A DNA stretch of 64,000 bases. It comes from Bidens hawaiensis. Its lineage: Eukaryota; Streptophyta; Magnoliopsida; Asterales; Asteraceae. Location of the stretch: NCBI GenBank assembly GCA_021521415.1, contig JAIQDT010000833.1, positions 248,001 through 312,000 on the forward strand. The letters run 5' to 3'. The position numbers and the translations under genes are program-made. Shown piece after piece: positions 1 to 10,312 of the stretch (the stretch's first letter is position 1; every line of letters starts with the position of its first letter). The notes beneath the pieces were generated by a model. The model ran no database searches, was not told the DNA's origin, and worked only from the letters and a program-made list of their open reading frames with translations.

Positions 1-315
1 CACGTACGAGGATACATGCCAAAGTACACATGCAATTGTGTCAGGACTTAAATCGGTGAGATAGAGAACTAAGGATATGTCCTTATGCCTTAAATATCTT
101 CTAGTAGTTGTTAAAAATATTAACTCTCAAAAAACTATGCAAAATTTTTTTCATAGATAAGTACGAAAAATGAGCTATTTGTTGCATAGTATTATCATGG
201 TGGCTTTCGTTTCAACGTTGGAATATTTACCAGAACAACATAAGAGTTGGGGCAACACTATTGTTGATCATGTGTGAAGAGTTGTGGACTGGCAGCACTA
301 TTGTTGACCATGTGA
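1..315. other. AT-rich spacer with a short direct repeat
   Basis: No gene is visible. Around 257-275 and 297-315 the sequence cactattgttgaycatgtg occurs twice about 40 bases apart, inside a loosely repeated unit that also contains agagttg. It borders the hairpin at 316-422. Confidence 0.5.
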
Positions 316-422
316 CTTCGATCATCTGAGACTTTCGATCTCGACAAGACAAGTAGAATTGATTCAAAGATATTGTGACAGATGGTAATGTTGTCGAGAT
401 CTAAAGTGCCAGATGATCGAAG
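316..422. repeat. 107-nt imperfect inverted repeat (hairpin)
   Basis: The arms at 316-347 and 391-422 are complementary at 29 of 32 positions by eye count, with a 43-nt loop. Both arms contain cttcgatcatctg and atctcgacaa. The mismatches fall at arm positions 14, 15 and 21. Size and arm length fit a miRNA-like precursor or the remnant of a very small foldback element. Nothing in the sequence shows transcription, so function is unknown. Confidence 0.6.
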
Positions 423-794
423 ACGCATAACCCTAAACTATACTAAATAATATTTGATCTAATACTATGCTGCAAACTATGCAGCAGAGAGATTTAAGTT
501 TGTAATCCATATAAAAATTGAAAATACTAATCTAAACCAGTCCAGCACAGCCCAGCCCAGCCCAGCCCAAGTTGTATGCAGGCACAATTGTTTGATTTGT
601 TTAATTTGATCAAGCAGGCTCAAATTCATAATAGAATAGGCCCAAGTTTAAGGCCATACAAAAACTCCAGTCCACTACAACATGTTTAACTGGGCTTCAA
701 AGAACCGGACCCGAAAAAAATACCCAGAACTGGTTTTTTTTACACGGGTTTTTAATACCAGATCCGGTACCCGACCCTACCTGTAGGTTACAAA
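423..794. other. Spacer with a short CCCAG repeat
   Basis: No coding signal is visible. A short array of CCCAG units lies at about 549-569. The stretch from about 700 on becomes rich in acccg and ccggt words that continue into the adjoining MITE-like segment. Confidence 0.4.
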
Positions 795-1247
795 TAGGGT
801 GTGCATTTCACTACCTAAACCCGTATCCGAACCGGATCCGATTTGTACCCGGTAATACCCGAAAACCGGAACCGGTTCCATACCCAGAACTGTGTTTTTC
901 CAATACCCGAAACCGAGTTTTTTAAATACCTGATCTATATCCGAAAAATACCCCTAAAAATTGCAACCCCTTATAAAATCCAATCTACAAAAAAATAAAC
1001 CCCCCCCCCCTCCCCCCCGAAAATAGGGTTTTTTCAATACCCGGAAATAGGGTATTCAAATACCCTGTTTTAAAATACTCGGTTCTATACCTGACCCGAA
1101 CCCGATACATAGGGTATGGTTTTTAGAGGCAATGCCCGGACTCGAACCCGACTCGGGTATTGTCAATACCCGATTTTTTAATACCCGGTCATACCCGATT
1201 CCGTACCCGAAACCGGGTATTTGAAAAACCCGATTTGTGCACTTCTA
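795..1247. mobile_element. Probable hAT-type MITE rich in TACCCG words
   Basis: The left end reads TAGGGTGTGCA and the right end, on the other strand, reads TAGAAGTGCACAAATCGGG. Both resemble the TAG-starting termini of hAT elements. The interior is about 450 bp of degenerate acccgaaaccgg words and contains a C tract at 1000-1018 broken by one T. The 8-bp flanks gttacaaa and cttcaaag are similar but not identical, so the target duplication is uncertain. No transposase is present. It could instead be a simple degenerate repeat. Confidence 0.42.
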
Positions 1248-1747
1248 CTTCAAAGGCAGGATTAATATTCTAGTGGGGATTGGGGAAAGAATCAAAATGG
1301 TATGTTTATATTGGGTTGGCAACCTGCAGATTCGCATAGGAAGTGCTGTCGAGGGTTAAAAGATGGTGTCGACTTCAGGCAGCCTAAGCTCGGTCAGTCA
1401 AGAATCAACTCAGGCATCCCCCCCCCCCCCCCCTGAAAAAAAAAGAAAAAAGAAAGGTCCGTGATCTTTGGTCAAGCTTTGCCATTGTACTCAAGGATGT
1501 ATCATTAAGGTCACAACCAACAGGTTTTAAAAAGTTTTTATGGCGACTTATTTTGCAACATATATTGTGGCTCTTGTGGAAGATGTTTAACTGGAGAATA
1601 CGAAGTTACGAAGAGATTATGGAGTAGATTAAAACAAACACGTTCATTTGGATTTATCAAGGGCAAAGATATAACCTCTAGATTGGAAGGATTGAGGAGA
1701 ATTTAAACTCTAAAATACTCTTCTAGTACGTTGTGTATTCATAGTAA
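1248..1747. other. Spacer with a 16-nt C tract
   Basis: No gene or repeat family is recognised. A run of 16 C lies at 1418-1433, followed by an A-rich stretch. The right end abuts the T that flanks the Helitron terminus. Confidence 0.4.
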
Positions 1748-2432
1748 CTAGTTAATAACTCGTGTAATACACGGGCTGAATAAAAAATATAGCATCAATT
1801 AAAAAACGTTTATATACATGGTATAATTTTAGAATGTATAACAATTTCTCATATATGAAATTAAATATTACCTTATATATAAATTTGAAAAAAGATTAAA
1901 TACAAAAATTGTTCATAAAACCTTTAAATATTTCATTGTACATAACATATGTGGTTTTCCCATATTAATTATTCAATGGGACGAAACGATAACTTTAAAG
2001 TTTTAAAATAGTAAAATAAATCAAGAGTCAAACAAAGTTTAACTAAATTGTCATATACGACAAATTCTGGGATTTAGATGTTCACACGCTCGAAAATAGA
2101 CTTTTAATAGTTTAGGCATATGTTAGTTGTTTTACGCAAACCAAAAGAATCTTTATAATAATAATATTTTGAAATAACGTATTTAAAAAATTAGTTTAAA
2201 AGACGTAATAATTAAATAAACATTAAACGTTTTTTTTATTTCTGAAACATTAAATGAGAGTTAATAAAAATTTAATTTAAGAATTTTAAAAATAATAATA
2301 ATAAATATAGCAAATTAATTTAATAGATTTAAATAGGGTTTAATTTTAGAAATAACTTATGCGTCATACTATGTTGACACTTTAGAAAGATGACATGTGT
2401 CCACATTATTTTGCTTTAATATATTAGTAAGA
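1748..2432 (-). mobile_element. Short non-autonomous Helitron
   Basis: Read on the - strand the element begins TCTTACTAATATATTAAAG at 2432 and ends CTAG at 1748. A 7-bp-stem hairpin (1759-1775, arms CYCGTGT and ACACGRG, loop 3) lies about 10 nt before the CTAG end. The flanking bases are A on the 5' side and T on the 3' side, the expected Helitron target. At 685 bp and with no long ORF it cannot encode the Rep-helicase and would depend on an autonomous element. The interior is AT-rich and unremarkable. Confidence 0.75.
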
Positions 2433-4213
2433 TTTGTACATCTAGCATCATACCAGATGTGGTTTTAATAATACCGTCATCTAAAAAAATTGATTGATAA
2501 TACAAAATACTTTACCGGTTATAACTTCTAAACACAAAATACGTTGCCAATGTGGCTAGCCCCGAATTGACTGTTATATCTACCAATATAATATAACTTA
2601 GGTTTATGTGAAAAACACTTTTTTCTTACCATATATTCTTATATGTGATTAAATCGCACTACTTTTTTGTTAATAGCATCTAATGTTTTCATATCTAGTA
2701 TTACACTTAAAAGGTTTCTACAATTTTGCATATTGTCTTGCATCTCGTTGATATAAAGATAAGTTAATCATGTGTTATCAACTCTTCTCTTCTCATTACA
2801 CTTCAGGGGCATCTTACAATATTTTTTTAAACACTTCAAAGTGACTAAAAACAAATTCATGAGATTGCCCAGCCTATGATCGGCCCAAAGACCAGTGACG
2901 CTGCAATTTGTATGATTGAGACCAATCTAGATTGATAGGATATCTCAAGCCTAAGAAACAAGAAACTACCAATGGTTTTGGTAAAGGGGCAAAACAGGAG
3001 GAACCAGTGCATTTAATGCTCTAGTCGAACGCGATAGGAAGATGCCAATGTCATCAAAAATAGCTTACTCACAATGGGCAGCGACATTAATTGCTAGGAT
3101 TCGGTTTGTTCCTTCCAGGCGAGCCTTGAAACCGGATCTTTCGGAAGAATTACTGCAGCAACCAGACACTGCACCAGAAATAGTCACGCCCAAGGGCAGT
3201 ATCGTCCAGAAGTGTCATAGTGGAGAAAGGACAGCAGAGGCCTTACCTTTTTTAGAGATAACGAAGGCAAGAGAAATGGAGGAGACAAATTAGAAACATG
3301 AAGCACTCACTCTCCAATCATCAGTCCTCATAACTCCATACAAGAAAATCACCAAGAACACGACGTCTGCTGAGGCGTTTAGGCCCATTTGCTTCTAGGC
3401 TTCTACACAAATGATTTATAATCCATAGATCTTTATAAATTCGCTTTCAGTTTAACTACTTAATTTACTAGCAAGTAGCAATAACATAACATATTTATAT
3501 ATAAATACTAATACTTTGTAGTTGACCATTACCACCATTTTTAGCTCCAAAATGTGTTGTTCCAGGCTCGTAACCTAGCCCACGCCAGATCGTCCCAGGC
3601 CTATCAGGGGAGAGGCAAATCAGCCTCACTCAGGGGCGAGGCGATTGACGCTTGGGATCGGTTCCGAATCCACGAGAAAGGCACCGACTCAAATCTCTAG
3701 TTTATGTTAACTTCAAATATATTAAGCACAACGCCCCATGTGCCCCATTCTTATTATTTCAGTGCCCCGAACCCAACCTTTTAAGCTCAACTCTCCAAGC
3801 CTAAATTTTATTTGTTTTGAAAAATAACAATTAAGCCCGAATTGCTTAATTGTCTAACGACATCATAAATTGAAAATTTGGAATATGCAAGTTATGTGGT
3901 AGTGAGAGATGAAAAGGTTTTCACATCTAATCAGGTATATGCAGTTCGGATATTTTTTTTGTGATTTCGGTTTATTGTTTTATTTTGAAAGATGAGATAT
4001 GCTCATCAATTGTTTACAATTTTTATTTTGATTTTTGTTGGTTTCGTTTTGATTTCATTGTTTACGTGTTGCTTGAAATTCAAAAGGCATGAGATTTTTG
4101 TTGTATTTGAGGAACGATAACATTCTAGCTAATTTAGAGCCTAATATGACTATTATAATAATTAGACCGAAATATGAATTTATTCAGAGTATCATTTTTT
4201 AATGATTAATAAT
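2433..4213. other. AT-rich spacer, no convincing gene
   Basis: An 83-codon ORF at 3042-3293 (+) has no domain I recognise and no clear splice or promoter context, so I do not call it a gene. A GC-richer patch at 3540-3700 looks like an old element fragment but I cannot place it. The last five bases, ATAAT at 4209-4213, are one copy of the target duplication of the Sirevirus that follows. Confidence 0.5.
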
Positions 4214-4608
4214 TGTTAGGCCCCGTTTTGTATATTTAGTCTTTTGTATTGATTCAGTTATGTATTTGGGCCGACTGGTCACTTTGTATATTGTTGGGCC
4301 ACAGTCCATTGTAAAGAAGCCCGTTGGGCATTAGAAGTGATTTACTTCTCATGCATGCTTTCCTATAAATAGGAAGCATGCCATGAGAAGTGAACGTGTT
4401 GAAATTTGGAAATACAAAAGAAACCTTTTGCATAAACTCTTTCTCTTTCTCGGCTCTCACTCTCTCTCTCTCTCTCTCTCACTTTCCCTTCCTTAACCGA
4501 AAATAAACTCAAGATCCGAGACCTCTTGGTTGCTTAGTGTGATTTCCGCTAGCACTAAGTTAGGTTGATCCAAAGACGTTGTTAGATCCACCCGAATAGG
4601 GACCTACA
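4214..4608 (+). repeat. 5' LTR of the Sirevirus
   Basis: It starts TGTTAGGCCCC and ends GACCTACA, and matches 18401-18783 apart from about 8 base changes and a longer CT tract (about 4457-4481). It carries the promoter of the element, with TATAAATA at 4364-4371, and a pyrimidine-rich stretch downstream of it. Confidence 0.95.
4344..4391 (+). promoter_or_regulatory. LTR TATA box at the tip of a 22-bp inverted repeat
   Basis: TATAAATA (4364-4371) is centred in a near-perfect palindrome: the left arm ACTTCTCATGCATGC and the right arm GCATGCCATGAGAAGT pair with only single-base bulges. The 3' LTR keeps the same structure at 18531-18578. The palindrome would be double-stranded DNA cruciform potential at the core promoter, and only its right part would lie near the transcript start. 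Confidence 0.7.
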
Positions 4609-4610
4609 AT

Positions 4611-4622
4611 TGGTATCAGAGC
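4611..4622 (+). other. Primer binding site (tRNA-Met type)
   Basis: TGGTATCAGAGC begins two bases after the 5' LTR. This is the standard complement of the 3' end of initiator tRNA-Met used by most plant Copia elements to prime minus-strand DNA synthesis. Confidence 0.95.
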
Positions 4623-4850
4623 TTCGGCTCACTAGTTGAGGGTTTTTGGATTACAACCTTGGGTTTTGATCTTGAAAAGAAGAAAATAAGTGATCAAGTG
4701 TTCTTGACAAGAAAAACATCAAAAATACAAAAAGAATTGGCAAAAACTTCATAAAATGTCTTAGAAAGTGTTCTTTGTGGAAATTTTTTTAAGTGTTAAA
4801 GGTGGTGTTTACGGGTTCCAAGTTTGTTGGATTGATAAGTAAAAATTTTG

Positions 4851-5087
4851 CTTCGCTCAAGCATTGTACCAAAACTTGTACTTGATTTGACAAAAGTGGG
4901 TGAAACAGATCCCAAGGAAGATTTTCTTTCAGGAAGTTAAGAATTCTTTCGCTTCGCTTAAGAATCCCTTCGCTTCGCTCAGGACTCTTTCGCTTCGCTT
5001 AAGAATCCTTTAGCTTCGCTTGGAATCCTTTCACTTCGCTCAGAATCCTTTCGCTTTACTTGAAGCCATTTTGCTTCGCTTGAAGCT
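4851..5087 (+). repeat. TTCGCTTCGCT array in the gag leader
   Basis: The 5' leader holds about eight loosely spaced copies of CTTCGCT, most in units like ttcgcttcgcttaagaatcc of about 20-24 bp, densest at 4947-5087. Related words (cttcgcttgaccatgcgaag) reappear in the intron of the 3' ORF at about 14349-14456. The array is upstream of the gag start at 5144. Confidence 0.75.
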
Positions 5088-5143
5088 GTTTAAACGAAAA
5101 AGTTGACAGTTTTGAAAATTAAGCTTTGTTGAAGGCTTATACC

Positions 5144-6064
5144 ATGGCTAGTACTGATTCAGAATTATTGAAGGGCTATTTGCTGTTGGAAAATCAAGTG
5201 GGAACACCTCAAAAACCTCCTAAGTTTATGACCTTAGATGATAACTTTATTGATTTTAAATGGAGGTTCATGAATTTCATCTCATTGACTGAAACTGATT
5301 TTATGAGTTGCTTTGAAGAGGGTCATCATGTTCCAGTAACTCGCACTGATGCTGGGGAACAACCTAAGGCACCTGAAAATTATGATCAAAATGATATGGA
5401 TAAGTTAGCACAAGACAAGAAAGCGTTTCTGCTGTTGACAGTTTGTCTTTCAAATGAGATCATAGAGACTCTACGTGAACACAGAAGTGCCAAGGGATTA
5501 TGGGAAGCTCTTGTTGAGATGGTTGAAGGAAATGCTGAAATTAGAGAAAACAAGAAAGCACTGTTGAAGGAAGAGTTCAACATGTTCAATTATCATCAAG
5601 GTGAGGCTGTGCTAGACTTAGTGAAGAGGTTTGAGAAGCTCATGGTCAAAGTAAGAGCTGCAGGTGTTAACATTCCCAACTCTGAGGTCAATCACAAGTT
5701 GATGAACTCTTTGCCTTACACTTGGAGTGTAAACACAATAACTATCAAGAGAACCACAAATCTAAATGGGATGCCAAATAGTGAGTTAATATCCACTATC
5801 AAATCATTTGAAATGGATGAACAGATGAGGATGAACAATCACATGAATTCTCTGAATCAAGCCGGAGTAAGTTCTACATCTTCAAGTGTGCCAACGGCGT
5901 TTGTCAGCAAAACCCAACAGAATGTATATCTTGTGACAAATACTAAGTACTCACCAAGTATTCCTTCACAATCAACAGCATTCAATCCACCAGCAACCCA
6001 TCAACTCCATCCAGTGCAAGTTCGTTTCAAAAGGCAGTTGACAGTGCAGTGGCTCAAGCTCTAA
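5144..6064 (+). pseudogene. gag: gag, capsid-like N-terminal part (Sirevirus)
   Basis: The ATG at 5144 lies in a good plant context (ACCATGGCT). The first 230 residues form the UBN2-type Copia Gag domain, with the characteristic stretch KGLWEAL followed by an EVNHKLMNSLP-like segment, and would assemble the virus-like particle. After residue 250 the sequence becomes Ser/Gln rich. The frame closes at 6064. The following 330 bp (6065-6393) still encode gag-like sequence but in shifted frames with stops, for example around a KYQMAMVVQRAT stretch, so gag is broken here. Expected product if whole: particle structural protein that binds element RNA. Confidence 0.85.
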
Positions 6065-6393
6065 AGGCTCATGGAATTTCTGCTACAAAACCTCAAGCAA
6101 ACAAGCCCTCCAGCTATTGTGAAGCCATTCCCATGCTGAATGATTCAAGTGTGACACTTGTTAAAGCTTTTCTGTCTTGTCATGAAGAGCTATTGCAAGG
6201 AAATCTGTTACCAGCTTAGTTTGAGATAGGTGATTTGAAAGACATCAATCAAAAGGATCTTGAGAAAATGGACATCAAGTACCAGATGGCTATGGTTGTA
6301 CAAAGGGCCACCAACTTCATCAAAACCTATGGGAAAGACAGCTTCAATGGTTTTGATCGAAAGCGAATTGGTTTCGACTAGAGCAAGCTTCGA

Positions 6394-7506
6394 TGCTACA
6401 ATTGTGCAGAGATGGGTCACTTTGCCAGGGAATGCACAAATCCTTCCAAACCAGCAAACGATATTCATGTGACAGAAGTAACTAATGAAGAGAATGCGAA
6501 AGTTGCTGGAAAGAGGCCTGAGGAACAAAAGTCAAACAACTCAGCTCCTAGAATCGGGAATCGTCAACACAAGGGCAGCTCAAGCTCAAACTCAAGAGCC
6601 CTTGTCTCTCAAACAGAGGTTCACACTGGTATGGATTGGGACGAACAGTTTCAAGAGCTGCAGAATCCACTGAATATGGCTGGCATGGCGTTCACTACAA
6701 ACGATGAAGCCTCTTCATCTTCTGCTGCCGGTTCAAGTGCATCACACCTTGATGAGGTAAAACAAAATCTTTGCACGGAAGCGTGTGTTAACAAGGTTAC
6801 ATACTATAGATACCTACAAGACGAAGTTTTGAAAGAAAATGCTAAACTTCATCAGTTGAACACTGAATATGTAAAAGCTGATAAGATCTACATTGAAAAG
6901 ATCAAAACTCATCACGCTGATGTTGCTAATTTTAGACTTGAAATTTTTCGAGAAAAACATAATGTCATTTATTATAAGAACATAATTAATGATTTAAAAG
7001 AAGAAATTAAGAAATTAAAACTCGAAGTTTCTGATAAGAAAGAAAAGGAAAAACAAGTCGAAAGGTTTGAGGCATCATCTGAAAGATTAGATGATCTTAT
7101 TGGAGCCCAGAGAAGCACTAAAGTTAAAGCGGGGTTGGGGTACGATTACACTGCCGTACCACCACCATTCAATGATAACTACACCAGTTTGCCCCACTTT
7201 AGCTATAATACTTCTCCTGATGAAGAAATGGCCTACGGTGTTGGTAGGTTACCAAAACCTGTGACATTTATTCCCGAAGTATCTCAAACTGTTGCTCTAG
7301 TCCCATCATCTGATAAATCTAACGTCAATGTGTCTTGTGAAGCAGGTGATATAAACAATGGTGTTTGTGGGAAAGTTAATCAGGGTTTTAAGCAAAATGG
7401 AGGATTAGAACCACGTTTTGAGTCGTGTGTGGGTCTAACTAAAAGTATTAATAACCCTGTCTGTAACAAAGTTTGTGAATCCATGTTAGAATGTTTAATG
7501 TCATAA
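6394..7506 (+). pseudogene. gag: gag, first zinc knuckle and coiled coil
   Basis: Translation in this frame opens with CYNCAEMGHFAREC, a CX2CX4HX4C knuckle that binds RNA. A Ser-rich linker and then a charged, heptad-like region (about 6810-7110, rich in Glu, Lys and Leu) predicted to form a coiled coil follow. A TAA at 7504-7506 stops the frame, yet the same frame continues open immediately after it, so this looks like a single nonsense mutation rather than a natural end. The long insert between knuckle one and knuckle two is typical of Sirevirus Gag. Confidence 0.8.
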
Positions 7507-8490
7507 TCAAAAACTGTATTTTGTGAAACCACTAGTGTAGACAATTGTAATAATGTATGTAATGAAAGTGAATGTTCTTCGTCTGATTCTGAGTGTGAAA
7601 CAGTTTTTGATGAAACAAAAGAGGCTAAAGTTGATGTCTGGACAAGTTCTAATTGCTCGTCAACTGATCATGATTTTGAGAACTTGAGCAAACAAGAAAC
7701 TGTTTTTGAAAATGAACAACCAAACACGTCGTGTAAATATGTGCCTTCAAAGAAAACTTCATTTTCACAAAATACTAGTAGTAGTAATAGTTCTCAATTT
7801 TATGATCAATTTGATAGTACCTACTACTACTCTGGTCATAAACCTAGGCAATCAAATCACTTTGCATCTAATCATTCAAATGTGTTCTCAGATAGAGGTT
7901 ATCAATACGTTAACTCTACCACATCACCTCACCCCACATATTTCAGTGATCAACATGTCTATGATTGTAACAAAAGAAAATGTTGTTTTGTGTGTGGAAA
8001 TCCGTCTCATCTTGCGAGACACTGCAAGAACTGGTATAAGCAACAAAGAGACGCTAAAAGTAAGTTTGGTAAGATATTTACTGAATTAAATGTTCAACCT
8101 AAGAAAATGTCTTATCAAACTTCTACCTTAGCCAGTAAGACGGATTCAAGAACTAAAAGAACCGACAAACCCAAGAAACCCTTCTGGCTAACACAAAGAG
8201 AAAGGAAGCGGTTAGCCAAAGGGTCAGAAGCTGAAAACCCTAAAAACCCCTCTAAACCGTTTTCCAAAGCAAATACAGAAGGTTTGATAGTTAAATCCAA
8301 ATCAAAACAAAGGCAATCAAGAAAACCTTGTCAGGACCGAGAGAATCTTAACACAAGTTCCTTGAGTGATTGCACTTCAGATTCAGATTCACCAAAAGAT
8401 TACATTTTTAAGAATCATAAAATAAAATTGGGTGATTTTTTGTTTGTTTTTCCCGAGACAAGTTCGTCTCGGGGCCCATCTACTAACTAG
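7507..8490 (+). pseudogene. gag: gag, second zinc knuckle and basic tail
   Basis: This continues the frame that ended at the stop 7504-7506. It contains an acidic stretch, a Tyr/Ser/Asn-rich stretch, then a second CX2CX4HX4C knuckle (CFVCGNPSHLARHC, about 7987-8028) and a long Lys/Arg-rich tail with PKKPFW near 8170. Two knuckles roughly 530 codons apart is unusual for Copia in general. The frame ends at 8490, about 20 bp before the protease region in another frame. Confidence 0.75.
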
Positions 8491-8508
8491 CTGCTCATGC
8501 ATGTAGGT

Positions 8509-9049
8509 TCAGCCTGGAAGGCCTGTCAATAGTATTTGGTACTTGGACAGTGGCTGTACCCGACATATGACAGGAGATGAGTCCCTGTTGTTTGACATTA
8601 AACCTTTCGATGGTGGACATGTTTCCTTTGCTGGTGACGTAGGAGGAGAAATCACGAAACAAGGCAAGGTCTCAAATGGCACATTGACCTTCGACGAAGT
8701 CAATCTTGTGGAACAACTCAATCACAACTTACTCAGTGTCTCTCAAATCTGCGATAAGAAATTTTCAACTCTTTTCACTGAAAATGAATGTCTTATTCTT
8801 AAACCAGGCTTTAAAGTCCTTGAAGAGTGGATTATGTTGCGTACTCCGAGGCACAATGACGCTTACATTCTAGACATGAGAAGCAATTATTCCATGCGGT
8901 CTGCTTCCTGCTTAATGTCCAAGGCCTCGGAGAACGACTCATCTTTATGGCATTGTCGTCTAGGGCATGTCAACTTTAAGAACTTGAATAAGTTGGTTAA
9001 AGGTTTACCATGTGAGGGGCTTGCCAGTAAAATCTTTTCTTTGTGCTGA
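8509..9049 (+). pseudogene. pol: pol: protease and start of integrase zinc region
   Basis: The aspartic protease signature appears as WYLDSGCTRHMTGD near 8538-8580. A GAG-pre-integrase domain follows, with LWHCRLGHVNF providing the two His of the HHCC zinc site. The frame runs out at 9049, while the Cys pair of the same zinc site (CLSCSKC) is in the overlapping frame beginning at 9012, so a frameshift lies at about 9025-9050. The protease would cut the Gag-Pol polyprotein inside particles. Confidence 0.85.
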
Positions 9050-9566
9050 AAAATGTTTATCTTGCTCTAAATGCAAACAGCACAAACTCACTCACCGTCC
9101 TAAGACTATCAATTCCATAAACTCCACTCTTCAACTACTGCGTATGGATCTTTTTGGTCCTGTTCAACCAATGGCAATAGGTCAAAAAGCCTATTGTCTG
9201 GTTATTACTGATAATTACTCGCGTTTCAGTTGGACTTTTCTGCTAGAACACAAGGATGAGACATCTCAGTTTCTTATCAGATTCATCGTGTTGTTTGAGA
9301 ATCAGACGGACAAACGAGTCAAGTGCATCAGAAGTGACAATGGAACAGAATTCTGCAACAAAGTTGTCAACGAATTTTGTCACAACAAGGGGATTCTTCG
9401 TCAATTCAGTGCACCCTACACTCCTGAACAAAATGGGGTGGCTGAGCGACGAAATCGTACCCTGGTTAAAGCCGCAAGAACCATGCTCTCGTACTCCAAA
9501 CTTCCCTTATTCTTCTGGGGGAAGCTATCAATACTGCTTGCTACACTCAGAATCGTGTGTTGCTGA
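9012..9566 (+). pseudogene. pol: pol: integrase catalytic core
   Basis: It contains the second half of the HHCC zinc site, then the rve core with its three acidic residues: Asp in RMDLFGP, Asp in IRSDNGTEF and Glu in GVAERRN. The last two are separated by 35 residues, the expected D35E spacing. The enzyme would join element DNA to the chromosome. The frame is lost at about 9530-9560, where the continuation moves to another frame. Confidence 0.87.
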
Positions 9567-10312
9567 ACAAAAGACTGAATAAGACACCTTATGAAGTCTT
9601 TTATGGAACCAAGCCAAGGGTTAATTTCTTCAAGACATTCGGATGTCCTTGCACAGTCCTTCAGTCAAATGTTGCTGCCACTTCAAAGTTTGCTGAAAAG
9701 GCGGATGAGTGGTATTTTGTTGGTTATTCCGCTGACAAAAGTGCTTATCGTGTCTTCAAAAAGAAATCCCGAGTGATTTTGGAATCCTACAACATTGATT
9801 CGCAAGAATTGAACCCTACTGATGCACACAATGGTACTGATTGGATGTTTGATTATGAAGGCTTGTTCAGGCAGTTTCGAGGAATGTATGTACCACCTTC
9901 TGCACCAGTGATGTCTCCTGTTGTTTCTGCACCATCTCCGACAATTGTTGATCAATCAATCTTGATGCACGCCGTTGTGAAAGGTCTGACGGATATTCAG
10001 ATTGCTGCACCTGCACCCGCACTTAATGTTCAACACGTGGCTTATCAACCAGTACCAGCAGTCAATGTGCAAACATCTGCAGTCTCTACTGAAATACCAG
10101 CTGTCGAAGACACAGATGATTCGGACTCTGACTCATTTATGTCAGCTGAAAATGTGGAAAACGACCAGACCAATCAACCGGTGGATCAACAAACCCACCA
10201 AATGGAAACATCCCCGGCTGATGATCCAAGTATAGTTGAATCAGTTCCTACACCTCCCTTTGGAGAAGACATTCTTGGATCTGCTGAGGAAACAATTCAA
10301 GAGGATGTGTAG
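9557..10312 (+). pseudogene. pol: pol: integrase C-terminal region and linker
   Basis: It opens with NKTPYEVFYGTKP and continues with FVGYSADKSAYRVF, the hallmarks of the Copia integrase C-terminal domain. A long Pro/Val/Asp-rich linker follows. A TAG at 10310-10312 interrupts the frame, but the next 110 bp and the RT that follows are in the same frame, so this is one nonsense codon rather than an ORF end. Confidence 0.82.

Noticed and set aside
3042..3293. 83-codon ORF as a host gene
   Set aside because: No recognisable domain, no promoter or splice context, and length within chance expectation.
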